A DNA stretch of 64,000 nt from Clostridiales bacterium UBA7044 (GTDB lineage Bacteria; Bacillota; Clostridia; Oscillospirales; Oscillospiraceae): NCBI GenBank assembly GCA_002493965.1, contig DLAP01000022.1, positions 1 to 64,000 on the forward strand. The letters are read 5' to 3'. The notes under the pieces are model-generated. The model had not been told where the DNA came from and searched no databases. It worked only from the letters and a program-made list of their open reading frames with translations. Shown in pieces: positions 8,172-16,542 of this stretch (position 1 is the first letter of the stretch; every line of letters starts with the position of its first letter). Made by a program: the position numbers and the translations under genes.

Positions 8172-8750
8172 TTATAGAAATATCTTCCGGCGGATGGGGC
8201 CAATACACACAGCCAGACCGATGCCGGACACCACCATTCCCAGAGCGCCCAGGAACGGCCCGGGATGCTGCCCCGTCCGGGGGCACTCCGTGTAGACCTG
8301 CTGGGTGAAGGGATAAGCCTGGACGTTCCACTGTCCCTCATAGGGCAGAACCATGAGGAACGGCATAATCGGGAAGAAGTCCTCCATGGTTCCGTTCTGC
8401 ACCAGCAGATACAGCCCTTCTCCCAGATGGGAAAAGCTGGCGCTTCCGTCGGCGTCCAAAATCCGGGTCATTCCCGGCTCCCCCTCCATCTGAGACAGCC
8501 ACTGGGCCAGATGGGGAGACAATGCGTCTTCATGCCGGACAAAGCCCCCGCCGAAGCTGTCCACAATCCGGTATCCGTCCTCGGAAGCGACGCCCACCCG
8601 GTACAGCGTCACCGTACCGCCCACAAGGGGTTCGTCACCGCTTCTCACAATCAACTGGATGGAGCCCTCCGTCTCCACCGCCCTGGCACTCAGGCACAGA
8701 ACCGGAAGCAGCAGCAACCCCATCACAACTCCCAAAATCCGTTTTCCCAT
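8172..8750 (-). CDS. Secreted, membrane-anchored SpaA-pilin-like protein with degenerate sortase signal
   Basis: A 192-residue exported protein. It has an N-terminal signal peptide (GVVMGLLLLPVLCLSARA, cleavage near residue 24) and a prealbumin/Cna-B-like region (GSIQLIVRSGDEPLVGGTVTLYRVG, later GEGLYLLV). The C-terminus is CPRTGQHPGPFLGALGMVVSGIGLAVC then IRRK. That has the layout of a sortase anchor (xPxTG, hydrophobic helix, basic tail), but the first residue is Cys rather than Leu. No sortase gene lies in the window. It may be a decayed pilin-like surface protein or one simply held by its C-terminal helix. Ribosome binding site AAAGGGG. Confidence 0.6.
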   Translation of the reverse strand: MGKRILGVVMGLLLLPVLCLSARAVETEGSIQLIVRSGDEPLVGGTVTLYRVGVASEDGYRIVDSFGGGFVRHEDALSPHLAQWLSQMEGEPGMTRILDADGSASFSHLGEGLYLLVQNGTMEDFFPIMPFLMVLPYEGQWNVQAYPFTQQVYTECPRTGQHPGPFLGALGMVVSGIGLAVCIGPIRRKIFL

Positions 8751-8835
8751 CTTTCCATTCCCCTTTCGTTAGGCTGACTTTCAGTATACGCCTCAGGGAA
8801 AAAGGAAAGCGTCGAAGGTGGGTTTTCAGGGAAAA

Positions 8836-10062
8836 TTATTCCATGGACTTGGGGGGCTGGACGTGCATCACGCTGCGCTGGTAGTGGGCAATACCCATAG
8901 CCAGCACATCCATGGCCCGTTCCAGATCCTCCTGCTTCAGTACATAGGCGATTCGCACTTCGTTAATGCCCTTGCCGGGGGTTTCGTAGAAGGGCGCGCC
9001 GGGGGCAAACATCACTGTGTCCCCACGGTCGGAGAAGTGCTCCAGGAGCCAGTACTGGAACTTGTCCGTATCGTCCACGGGAAGGCTTGCCATCAGGTAG
9101 AAAGCGCCCATAGGCTCCTCCACCACCACCCCGGGAATCTGGCGGAGTCTCCTGACCACCGTGTCCCGGCGGCGCTGGTACTCTGCCTTGCTCCGGCGGA
9201 AGAAGTCCGCGTCTACGCCGTACAGGGCGGCGGCGCCGATCTGATCGATGGTGGCCACGGACAAACGGGACTGGCAGAATTTCAGCAGCGCCTGCTGCAA
9301 CTCCTTATTCTTCGTCACCACGCAGCCCACCCGCGCGCCGCAGGCGGAGAACCGCTTGGACACGGAGTCAATGATCACCAGGTTTTCGTCAATGTCCTGG
9401 AACCGGGCCATAGTGGGCACGCCGAACTTATCGTCGTAGCAGAACTCCCGGTACACCTCGTCGCAGATCAGGAACAGGTCATGCTCCTTGGCGATATCCG
9501 CGATCATCCGCATTTCCTTCTCGTCCAGCACAACGCCGGTGGGATTGCCGGGATTGGTGATGAGGATGGCCCGGGTATTTTTAGTAATCAGGCTTTCGAT
9601 CCGCTCCCGCTGGGCATACCGGTAGCCCTCCCAGGGATTGGTGGGCAGGGCCCGGATGACGCCGCCAGCCGCGTGGACGAAGGTGGTATAGTTGGGATAG
9701 TAAGGCTCGGGGATGATGACCTCGGTATAGGGGTCCAGGATAGAAAGGCAGGTCAGTAGCAGCGCCTCGCTGCCGCCGGTGGTGATCAGCACATCCCGGT
9801 TCTCCAGCTCCACACCCAGGCCATGGTAGTAGTTGCGCACCGCGTTAATCAGCACCGGCTTGCCGGGAGATTCGGCGTATTCCAAGGTCCGGTTGTCAAA
9901 CTGACGGATGGCATCATAGTAGGCTCTCGGGGTGGGCAGGTCTGGCTGTCCGATATTTAAGTGAAAAATGTGCTTTCCCTCTTTTTCCGCCTGTACTGCG
10001 TAAGGATGGAATTTCCGCATAGGAGAGGGTTCACAGCGGTTGGCATTGATGGAAATCTGCAT
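8836..10062 (-). CDS. Class I pyridoxal-phosphate aminotransferase
   Basis: A 408-residue fold-type I aminotransferase of the AspB-like group. Visible are the PLP contacts TGGSEALLLTC, the substrate region NPGNPTGVV, CDEVYREF, and SVSKRFSACGARVG, where K is the Schiff-base lysine. The exact amino-acid substrate cannot be called. The start at 10062 is chosen for its GTGGAGGT ribosome binding site; the frame is open four codons further. The start overlaps the end of the symporter gene by 32 nt, so the two are probably co-expressed. Confidence 0.88.
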   Translation of the reverse strand: MQISINANRCEPSPMRKFHPYAVQAEKEGKHIFHLNIGQPDLPTPRAYYDAIRQFDNRTLEYAESPGKPVLINAVRNYYHGLGVELENRDVLITTGGSEALLLTCLSILDPYTEVIIPEPYYPNYTTFVHAAGGVIRALPTNPWEGYRYAQRERIESLITKNTRAILITNPGNPTGVVLDEKEMRMIADIAKEHDLFLICDEVYREFCYDDKFGVPTMARFQDIDENLVIIDSVSKRFSACGARVGCVVTKNKELQQALLKFCQSRLSVATIDQIGAAALYGVDADFFRRSKAEYQRRRDTVVRRLRQIPGVVVEEPMGAFYLMASLPVDDTDKFQYWLLEHFSDRGDTVMFAPGAPFYETPGKGINEVRIAYVLKQEDLERAMDVLAMGIAHYQRSVMHVQPPKSME

Positions 10063-11452
10063 AGGTACCTCCACGGACGGCTGGGCCGTCCTTCTTTCTA
10101 CTCTTTTTATATTCTTTCACCAGGCGCTTTAGCTCCGGCGTCAGCGCACCCAGTGTGATGAGATTGGGTATGGCCATCAGGCCGTTGACGGTTTCCGCAA
10201 GCTGCCAGACTACGGCGGCATTTTGAACAGAGCCAAAAATCACGGCTCCCGTCTGGGCGATGGCGAAGTATTTCCACGCCTTGGGGCCAAACAGAAACTC
10301 GGCGCACCGGGCCCCGTACAGCCCCCAGCCCAAAATGGTGGCAATGGCAAAGCAGCACAGGGAAACGGAAAGGATGACGGAAGCCATATCCCCATACACG
10401 CAGGCAAAGGCATCCGTGGTCAGTGACGCCCCGGCGTCGACGCCATAGGGAATGGGTACGCCGCTGCTGAGGATCACCAGGGCTGTCAGGGTGCAAATCA
10501 CCATGGTGTCCAGAAAAACCTCCATAATCCCCATGAGCCCCTGCTGTACCGGATGGGAAACCTCCGCGCTGGCATGGGCGATGGAAGCCGTCCCCATCCC
10601 CGCCTCGTTGGTGAAGATGCCCCGGCTGCACCCGATGCGCAGCGCCTGCCAGGAGGATCCCAGCATTCCGCCGGTAACGGCCCGGGGAGAGAAGGCCCCC
10701 TCCACAATGGCACAAAAGGCAGCGGGAACTTCCCGCGCCCGGAAAAACAGCACCCCGGCGCACATTCCCACATACAGGACGGAAACAAAGGGTACCAGTC
10801 TTTCCGCCGCCGCGCCAATCCGTTTCGCCCCGCCAAAAAGCATGATGCCCACCAACGCCGCCAGTACAATCCCCAGTATCAGATCCGTTCGACCGGTGGG
10901 CTCCCCGCCGAATCGGGACAGCATTCCATTCACACTGGTAACAACAGCGCTGATCTGGGTGGCGTTTCCTACGCCGAAGGCGGCAATCACCCCGAACAAG
11001 CAGTAGCACACCGCCATGGGGTAAGACCGGCTCCCCAGCCCCCCAAGCATCATATACATAGGGCCGCCCACGAAGCCTCTTGACCCCTGGACCCGGTAGC
11101 GTACCGCCAGGGTAGCCTCGGCAAACTTTGTCACCATCCCCAAAAGCCCGCAGACCCACATCCAAAAGATGGCCCCCGGCCCACCCAGGCAGATGGCCCC
11201 CGCCACGCCCACCAGGTTCCCGGTGCCCACAGTGGCGGCCAGAGCCGTGCACAGAGCCTGAAAGGAGGAAGTTCCTTCCCTTTCTTTCTTACGGGGACGG
11301 AGTTTGGACCCGAAATCTCTCAGCGCCCTGGGCAGCAGTGTGATCTGTGGGAAACCCAATTGAAAGCTTAAGTACAGTCCCACCCCGATAATCAGAAGCA
11401 GGGCTGGCGCGCCCCAGACGATGGCATTGAGCCAAGAAAGGATTTTCGTCAT
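10031..11452 (-). CDS. Alanine/glycine:cation symporter (AGCS) family protein
   Basis: A 473-residue polytopic membrane transporter. It carries AGCS hallmarks: LSWLNAIVWGAPALLLIIGVG at the N-terminus, GTGNLVGVAGAICLGGPGAIFWMW, and the C-terminal FAIATILGWGLYGARCAEFL. It imports a small amino acid with Na+ or H+. The frame is open to 11623, but ATG 11452 carries GGGAGGGC and matches the family N-terminus. I looked for a glycine riboswitch in the 140-base leader and saw none. The downstream aminotransferase suggests a shared amino-acid role (inference). Confidence 0.9.
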   Translation of the reverse strand: MTKILSWLNAIVWGAPALLLIIGVGLYLSFQLGFPQITLLPRALRDFGSKLRPRKKEREGTSSFQALCTALAATVGTGNLVGVAGAICLGGPGAIFWMWVCGLLGMVTKFAEATLAVRYRVQGSRGFVGGPMYMMLGGLGSRSYPMAVCYCLFGVIAAFGVGNATQISAVVTSVNGMLSRFGGEPTGRTDLILGIVLAALVGIMLFGGAKRIGAAAERLVPFVSVLYVGMCAGVLFFRAREVPAAFCAIVEGAFSPRAVTGGMLGSSWQALRIGCSRGIFTNEAGMGTASIAHASAEVSHPVQQGLMGIMEVFLDTMVICTLTALVILSSGVPIPYGVDAGASLTTDAFACVYGDMASVILSVSLCCFAIATILGWGLYGARCAEFLFGPKAWKYFAIAQTGAVIFGSVQNAAVVWQLAETVNGLMAIPNLITLGALTPELKRLVKEYKKSRKKDGPAVRGGTYADFHQCQPL

Positions 11453-11523
11453 TATGCCCTCCCAGCATACCACTTTTTTGTGGATTTCGCAAGATAAAAA
11501 TGACTTAGATCTGCAAAAAACAT

Positions 11524-11556
11524 AAAAAAGCAGCTTCGATCTCTCAAAGCTGCTTT
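11524..11556 (-). terminator. Terminator of the truA operon
   Basis: On the minus strand AAAGCAGCTT / AAGCTGCTTT with a 10-nt loop, then TTTTTTATG. It separates the ArsC-like gene from the downstream symporter. Confidence 0.8.
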
Positions 11557-11592
11557 CGTAAATGGATGAAATTGGCAAACTGCCCAGTGCCC

Positions 11593-11934
11593 TTATTCCC
11601 AGGCTGCCCAGATTTCCGGGCAATACCCCACGGTGGCCTGCTTCCCGTTGCGGACAATGGGCGTCTTCATCAGGGCAGAGTTGTCAAAAACCTTGTCCTC
11701 CTTGACCCGTTTGTCGTCCATATACTTCATCAGGGTGATCTCCGGGGCCTTGCTTTCCCAGTCGATGAGATTGTCAATGCCTCCCACCGCCCGGAGAACG
11801 CTGTCAAACTCCTTGCCGGACATTCCGTAGCGCAGCAGGTCAATGGACTGGTACTGAATCCGCCGCTCCTTAAAATACCGCTCCGCTTTCTTTGTGTCGA
11901 AGCACTTAGATTTACCGAAAATCTGAATGTTCAA
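11593..11934 (-). CDS. ArsC/Spx-family thioredoxin-fold protein
   Basis: A 113-residue ArsC/YffB/Spx-type protein. FGKSKCFDTKKAERYFKERRI near the N-terminus holds the single conserved cysteine of this group, and MKTPIVRNGKQATVGYCPE near the C-terminus is the typical cis-Pro segment. There is no CxxC, so it is closer to YffB/ArsC-like proteins than to the Spx regulator; arsenate reduction is unproven. I choose a TTG start at 11934, which overlaps the truA stop (TTGA) and follows GGAGGAGG at 7-nt spacing. An ATG at 11955 is the alternative. Confidence 0.75.
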   Translation of the reverse strand: MNIQIFGKSKCFDTKKAERYFKERRIQYQSIDLLRYGMSGKEFDSVLRAVGGIDNLIDWESKAPEITLMKYMDDKRVKEDKVFDNSALMKTPIVRNGKQATVGYCPEIWAAWE

Positions 11935-12665
11935 TAGACTACCTCCTCCAGACAAAGCCCCTGGGCCGGGGCCAGGAAACCCGCCGACCCCCGTTTTCCG
12001 CCAAATAAATCGGGGATGGATTCCGCTTTCCGCTGTCCCCTGCCCACCTCGATAAGGGTCCCCGTCAGGATCCGCACCATGTTTTGCAGGAAGCCGTTTC
12101 CTGTGAACCGAAGAACCAATTCTTCCCCTTCCCGGTTGATGGTTATGGATCGAAGCAAACGAACCGTGGACTTTTTCATTTTCGCGTTGCCGCAGAAAGC
12201 AGAAAAGTCATGCTCCCCCACAAGCTGCCCTGCCGCCCGCTCCATAGCGCCCACGTCCAGAGCTTCCGGCAGCACCGTCACATATCGACGCTCAAAGACA
12301 CAGGGTAGTTTGCTATTCCAGATCCGATAGCAGTAGGTCTTCTCCCTGGCGTTGAGCCTTGCATGGAACCGCGAGGACACGTCCTTGCAGGAGTATATGC
12401 CAATGTCCTCCGGCAAATACCGCCGCAGATTCTCCAAAATCTCCCCGCAGGGCTGCTTGCTTTCGCAGTGGAAATTTGCCACCTGCCCCCTGGCGTGGAC
12501 CCCCGCGTCGGTTCGTCCGCTGCCGCTGACCTCGATTTGCTCCCCCAAAATCCGGGTGAGGCAGGTTTCCAGCTTTCCCTGGATGGTGTCCTCCCGTCCG
12601 GGAAGCCGCTGCCAGCCCCGGTATCGGGTACCGTCGTAGCAAAGATCAAGCCGCAGATTCCGCAT
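11931..12665 (-). CDS. truA: tRNA pseudouridine(38-40) synthase TruA
   Basis: Converts uridines 38-40 of the tRNA anticodon arm to pseudouridine. At 244 residues it is full length. It starts MRNLRLDLCYDGTRYRGWQ and carries the catalytic-aspartate motif GSGRTDAGVHARGQVANF. FLQNMVRILTGTLIEVG is the conserved C-terminal signature. The start at 12665 has GGGAGG and overlaps the end of a small upstream gene by 20 nt. Confidence 0.95.
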   Translation of the reverse strand: MRNLRLDLCYDGTRYRGWQRLPGREDTIQGKLETCLTRILGEQIEVSGSGRTDAGVHARGQVANFHCESKQPCGEILENLRRYLPEDIGIYSCKDVSSRFHARLNAREKTYCYRIWNSKLPCVFERRYVTVLPEALDVGAMERAAGQLVGEHDFSAFCGNAKMKKSTVRLLRSITINREGEELVLRFTGNGFLQNMVRILTGTLIEVGRGQRKAESIPDLFGGKRGSAGFLAPAQGLCLEEVVY

Positions 12666-12771
12666 AATCCTCCCATTCCTCTCTGGCCTCCCGCTCGGTG
12701 TCCGCCGAAAACAGGAACTTGCCGCAATTGTCATAAACCTGAATATGTCCTCCAACGTAACGCATCTGCAT
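12646..12771 (-). CDS. Small conserved-looking protein (41 aa) overlapping truA
   Basis: A 41-codon ORF starting MQMRYVGGHIQVYDNCGKF and continuing LFSADTEREAREEWEDYAESAA. It has a good AAAGGGG ribosome binding site eight bases from its ATG. It lies between the operon promoter and truA and runs 20 nt into the truA coding region in another frame. The internal pattern (VYD..GKFLFSADT followed by an acidic amphipathic helix) looks like a folded mini-protein rather than random sequence. It may also couple translation to truA. I do not know a function. Confidence 0.55.
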   Translation of the reverse strand: MQMRYVGGHIQVYDNCGKFLFSADTEREAREEWEDYAESAA

Positions 12772-12838
12772 CTGTCATTCCCCTTTCTTTGGGCTGCCTG
12801 ATCCCATCCGTCAGGCGTTTCCCTTGTTTTCTGATGAC

Positions 12839-12871
12839 AGTATAACAGATGATTTGTCCGTTAAAACGGAC
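12839..12871 (-). promoter_or_regulatory. Candidate promoter and operator of the small ORF-truA operon
   Basis: On the minus strand TATACT (12839-12844) lies 17 nt from GTTTTA (12862-12867). The -35 region is covered by a perfect inverted repeat GTCCGTT-AA-AACGGAC (12856-12871). A weak -35 under a palindrome suggests a regulated promoter. A small leader hairpin GCCTGA / TCAGGC lies at 12795-12815. Confidence 0.45.
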
Positions 12872-12950
12872 TGATTAGTGTTTTTCTATGTTTTTTCAGG
12901 ACATACCTGTATGATATCACATTTCCTTCCGGATTTCCACCGGAATAAGC

Positions 12951-12988
12951 AAAAAAGGCAGGCACAAAATGATGTACCTGTCTTTTTT
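12951..12988 (-). terminator. Terminator of copA-hydrolase operon
   Basis: On the minus strand AAAAAAGACAGGTAC pairs with GTGCCTGCCTTTTTT through G-U-tolerant pairing, ending in a T run, 19 bases beyond the hydrolase stop. Confidence 0.7.
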
Positions 12989-13006
12989 ACGTTTTGCCTC
13001 ATTTTA

Positions 13007-13936
13007 TTATGCTTCCAGCCCGCACTTACTTGATACCCACTGGTATACGTCCTCGTAGACCTCCGCTTTATTGATCTCATTGAGGATTTCATGGCGGCCC
13101 AGGGGATAGATTCGCAGGGACACATCCTGCATTCCGGCCTTTTTAAATGCCTCGGCACTCTTTTTGACGCCCTTCCCATAGCTGCCTACAGGATCGTCCC
13201 CACCGGCGATAAAGAAGACCGGCAGGTCCTTCCGCATAGCGGCCAAGCTCTTTGGCTGCTCAATGTATAAGATGCCCCTCATCATCTCCCGCAGCAGGCC
13301 AGCACTGGCGGTAAAGCCGCACTTGGGGTTGGCAATATAGGCATCTACCTGGGCCTTATCCCGGGTGAGCCAGTCAAAGGGCGTACGGGGATGCTCCACC
13401 CGCTTATTGTAGGTGCCAAAGACCAGGTTTTGCAGCTTCTCGTTTGGCTCTGTTTCCCCGGACTTTTGGCACACGGCATCCACCATTTTGATGACGGCAG
13501 GCAGGAGGGCGGCAGGCTGCCAGCCGGTTCCGCAAATGACAGCGGCGGCAATGCCGCTATTCGGATATTTGCAGAGAATGGTTCTTGTCATGAAAGAGCC
13601 CATGGAGTGGCCGAACAGGATGTAGGGGACATCCGGAAATTCTTTCCGGGTGCCCTCTAAAAGGTGGTAGCTGTCCGCCACAGCGGTAAACCAGCCGCCG
13701 TGGAAGTAGCCCTGAATGCCGTCCCCGTTCACGGACTGGCCGTGGCCCATGTGATCCTCCGCCACTACCAGGATGCCCCGGTCGTTTAGAAAGCGTGCAA
13801 AGTCATCGTAGCGCTCGATATATTCCGCAATGCCGTGGATGATCTGCAAGACGGCCCGTACCTCCCCCTCCGGGGTCCAGCGGCAGCCATGGATTTTGCC
13901 TGCTCCCTGGGAATCATACCAGAAGTCGGTGCGCAT
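13007..13936 (-). CDS. Alpha/beta hydrolase, monoacylglycerol lipase-like
   Basis: A 309-residue serine hydrolase of the lysophospholipase/monoacylglycerol lipase (Hydrolase_4) group. The oxyanion region is QIIHGIAEYIERYDDFARFL, followed by DHMGHGQS. The nucleophile elbow GHSMG has its Ser at residue 111. GGDDPVGSYG and GRHEILNE supply the likely acid and histidine. No signal peptide is seen, so it is cytoplasmic. Its ATG follows the copA stop codon directly (TAAATG) without a separate strong ribosome binding site, so it is probably translationally coupled to copA. Confidence 0.85.
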   Translation of the reverse strand: MRTDFWYDSQGAGKIHGCRWTPEGEVRAVLQIIHGIAEYIERYDDFARFLNDRGILVVAEDHMGHGQSVNGDGIQGYFHGGWFTAVADSYHLLEGTRKEFPDVPYILFGHSMGSFMTRTILCKYPNSGIAAAVICGTGWQPAALLPAVIKMVDAVCQKSGETEPNEKLQNLVFGTYNKRVEHPRTPFDWLTRDKAQVDAYIANPKCGFTASAGLLREMMRGILYIEQPKSLAAMRKDLPVFFIAGGDDPVGSYGKGVKKSAEAFKKAGMQDVSLRIYPLGRHEILNEINKAEVYEDVYQWVSSKCGLEA

Positions 13937-14134
13937 TTAGTCCACCACTTGGTAATCCGCATCGGTGATGGCCTTCTTCAGCGCCGCCACATCCGCGTTT
14001 CCGGTCACAGTAACGGTCTTAGCCGCCAGGTCCACCACGGCGTCCTCCGTGCCGGGCACGCTCTTGCAGGCTTTCTCCACCCGGGCCTTGCAGTGTCCAC
14101 ACATCATACCTTCTACTTTGATAACGGTTTCCAT
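13937..14134 (-). CDS. Internal start: possible separate CopZ-like copper chaperone from the copA frame
   Basis: Inside copA, in the same frame, the sequence CAGGAGGAAAAAACT precedes an ATG at 14134, an ideal ribosome binding site and spacing. It sits exactly where the C-terminal HMA domain begins (METVIKVEGMMCGHCKARVEK). The resulting 65-residue product would have the size and motif of a CopZ chaperone. The copA linker codons (SIQEEKT) themselves encode this site. Whether it is used is inference; it could also be a remnant of an ancient copA-copZ gene fusion. Confidence 0.5.
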   Translation of the reverse strand: METVIKVEGMMCGHCKARVEKACKSVPGTEDAVVDLAAKTVTVTGNADVAALKKAITDADYQVVD

Positions 14135-16456
14135 AGTTTTTTCCTCCTGAATAGAATCGATTTTTTCTTCCTGATTGGTTTGATTTTCTTCTTTTTCCAC
14201 CGCAGACGCGGAGATGGTTTTGCTCTTAAAGAACCGCAGCCGCAGGGCGTTGGTCACTACAAAAACGCTGCTCAGGCTCATGGCCGCCGCCCCCAGCATG
14301 GGACTGAGGCTCACGCCAAAGGGGATAAACAACACACCCGCCGCAATAGGGATTCCCAGGGTATTATAGAAGAACGCCCAGAACAGGTTTTCCCGGATAT
14401 TGCGGATGGTGGCCTTGCTCAGCTCAATAGCCCCACTGACGGCAGCCAGAGAGCCGCTCATCAGCACCACATCCGCCGACTCCATGGCGATGTCCGTGCC
14501 CGCGCCGATGGCCATACCCACGTCGGCTGTGACCAGAGCAGGGGCATCGTTGATGCCGTCGCCCACCATCAGCACCCGGTGTCCCTGGCTTTGCAATTTT
14601 TTCACCGCGCTGGCTTTGTCTGTAGGCAGCACGTCGGAGATCACATGGGTGATTCCCGCGGCGGACCCGATGGCTTTGGCAGTAGCTTCATTGTCGCCGG
14701 TGAGCATGACCACATCCAGATGCAGGCTCTGCATGGCGGCAATGGCAGCGGCAGAGTCCGGCTTTAACACATCGGCGGCGGCAATGGTGCCCAGATACCG
14801 GCCGGTTTCATCCGCAAAATGCAAAGGTGTCTTCCCCTGCTCCGCAAGGCTTCCCATATCGGGGATGGGCACGCCCCGTTCCTCCATCAACCGTCCGTTG
14901 CCACCGTAATAGCGCATCCCGTTTACGGTCCCGGCAACACCCCGGCCGGGGAGCGTCTCAAAGGCTTCCGTCTCCGGAAGCCGAATGCCCTCCGCCCTCT
15001 TGAGGATCGCCTTGGCAAAGGGATGCTCGGATTTGTTTTCCAGGGCGGCGGCGACCCGAAGAAGTTCCTGCTCGCTTGCCTGCCCCGGCAGGATATCCGT
15101 GACCTCCGGCTTTCCGGTGGTCAGGGTTCCGGTCTTATCCAGCACCACCGTGTCCACATGGTGCAGGTTTTCCAAGGCCTCCGCGTTCTTGAACAGCACA
15201 CCCATCTGGGCGCCCCGGCCGGTGCCCACCATAATTGCCACAGGCGTTGCCAGACCCAGCGCACAGGGGCAGGAGATGACCAGCACGGAAATGGCACACC
15301 GCAGGGAAAATTCCAATCCCTGCCCCGCCAGCATCCACACGACAAAGGTAACAGCGGCAATGGCCATAACCACGGGCACGAACACCCCAGCAATCTTGTC
15401 AGCCAGCCTGGCAATGGGTGCCTTGGATCCGCCGGCTTCCTCCACCATGCGGATCACCTGGGCCAGGGTGGTGTCCTCCCCAACCTTGTCCGCCCGGAAC
15501 TCCAGATACCCTTCCGTATTGATGGTAGCGGCAGCCACCGTATCTCCCGGCATTTTCTCCACGGGCACGCTTTCTCCCGTGAGGGCGCTCTGGTCTACGG
15601 AGCCCCGGCCCTTCAGGACCGTACCGTCCACGGGGATACTCCCACCGGAACGGACAATGACCGTGTCCCCCACCACGACCTGCTCCACAGGGATTTCCAG
15701 GGTCTCTCCATTCCTATTGACGGTTGCGGTCTTGGGGCTTAAGTCCATGAGGGCCCGGATGGCGTCGCCAGTGCGGCCCTTGGCCCGGGTTTCCAGATAT
15801 TTTCCCAGGGTAATCAGGGTCAGAATCATGGCGGCGGATTCAAAATACAGATTCTCACTGTAAAGCTGCACCACATCCCAGTCCCCGTGGCCCATGGCCC
15901 AGGCCATCCGGAACAGGGCCGCCACACCGTAGATCAGGGCCGCCAGGGAGCCCACGGCAATGAGGGAGTCCATGTTGGGCCCTCTGTGCCACAAGGCTTT
16001 CAGTCCCCGGCTATAGTATACCCGGTTTAAGTATACCGGCGGCAGGGTCAGGAAAAATTGCAGCAACGCCGCCACCATGGCGTTTTCCTGCCCGTGATAC
16101 CAGTGGGGAACCGGCAGGCCGATCATATGCCCCATGGTAAAGTACATCAGAACCACCAGGCAGATGGCAGAGCCAATGATCCGGGTTCTTACGGATTTCA
16201 GCTCTTTCTCCTGGGTTTCTTCCTTCTTTTCTTCCCGCTTCGGCTCTTTTCCCGGAAGGGCGGCATGGTAGCCCGCATTCTCCACGGCCTCCATGATTTT
16301 CTCCGTTACCGCTTCGGAATCGGCCTCCACCTGCATAGTGCCCGCCAGGAGGTTGACGTCCGCTTTGTTAACGCCCTCCACGGCCCGCGTCACCTTTTCC
16401 ACCCGGGCGGAGCAGGCCGCGCAGGTCATACCGGTGACATCGAATTTCAGTTCCAT
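13937..16456 (-). CDS. copA: Copper-exporting P1B-type ATPase with N- and C-terminal HMA domains
   Basis: An 839-residue Cu+ export ATPase. An N-terminal heavy-metal domain (GMTCAACSAR, residues 9-18) is followed by membrane helices with the transport motif CPC near residue 396 (VISCPCALGLATP). The phosphorylation site DKTGTLTTG is near 440, and GDGINDAPAL lies in the ATP-binding domain. Unusually, a second HMA domain (GMMCGHCKAR) is appended after a charged linker at about residue 775. The canonical CopA lacks this C-terminal domain; it resembles free CopZ. The ATG at 16456 has AGAGGGGG. It is divergent from an HxlR-type regulator. Confidence 0.95.
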   Translation of the reverse strand: MELKFDVTGMTCAACSARVEKVTRAVEGVNKADVNLLAGTMQVEADSEAVTEKIMEAVENAGYHAALPGKEPKREEKKEETQEKELKSVRTRIIGSAICLVVLMYFTMGHMIGLPVPHWYHGQENAMVAALLQFFLTLPPVYLNRVYYSRGLKALWHRGPNMDSLIAVGSLAALIYGVAALFRMAWAMGHGDWDVVQLYSENLYFESAAMILTLITLGKYLETRAKGRTGDAIRALMDLSPKTATVNRNGETLEIPVEQVVVGDTVIVRSGGSIPVDGTVLKGRGSVDQSALTGESVPVEKMPGDTVAAATINTEGYLEFRADKVGEDTTLAQVIRMVEEAGGSKAPIARLADKIAGVFVPVVMAIAAVTFVVWMLAGQGLEFSLRCAISVLVISCPCALGLATPVAIMVGTGRGAQMGVLFKNAEALENLHHVDTVVLDKTGTLTTGKPEVTDILPGQASEQELLRVAAALENKSEHPFAKAILKRAEGIRLPETEAFETLPGRGVAGTVNGMRYYGGNGRLMEERGVPIPDMGSLAEQGKTPLHFADETGRYLGTIAAADVLKPDSAAAIAAMQSLHLDVVMLTGDNEATAKAIGSAAGITHVISDVLPTDKASAVKKLQSQGHRVLMVGDGINDAPALVTADVGMAIGAGTDIAMESADVVLMSGSLAAVSGAIELSKATIRNIRENLFWAFFYNTLGIPIAAGVLFIPFGVSLSPMLGAAAMSLSSVFVVTNALRLRFFKSKTISASAVEKEENQTNQEEKIDSIQEEKTMETVIKVEGMMCGHCKARVEKACKSVPGTEDAVVDLAAKTVTVTGNADVAALKKAITDADYQVVD

Positions 16457-16478
16457 AGGATTCCCCCTCTATAGGATC

Positions 16479-16507
16479 ATTATGGCAGATTCCTCCAAAA
16501 AAATCAA
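16479..16507 (-). promoter_or_regulatory. Candidate promoter of copA
   Basis: Minus strand TTGATT (16502-16507), 17 nt, CATAAT (16479-16484), about 22 bases upstream of the copA start. Confidence 0.55.
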
Positions 16508-16542
16508 GTCTGGCAGTTCATGGAACCAGTTCTAAATTCTCA

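Noticed and set aside
10107..11252. 381-codon open frame in another frame of the symporter gene
   Set aside because: Gly/His/Arg-rich translation with no domain; the AGCS frame is clearly coding.
11457..11492. TTGCGA-N17-TATGCT as promoter of the symporter gene
   Set aside because: Transcription would begin at or beyond the ribosome binding site (11456-11462), so it cannot produce a translatable leader.
11453..11592. Glycine riboswitch upstream of the alanine/glycine symporter
   Set aside because: The leader is only about 140 bases, mostly the upstream terminator, and lacks recognisable aptamer elements.
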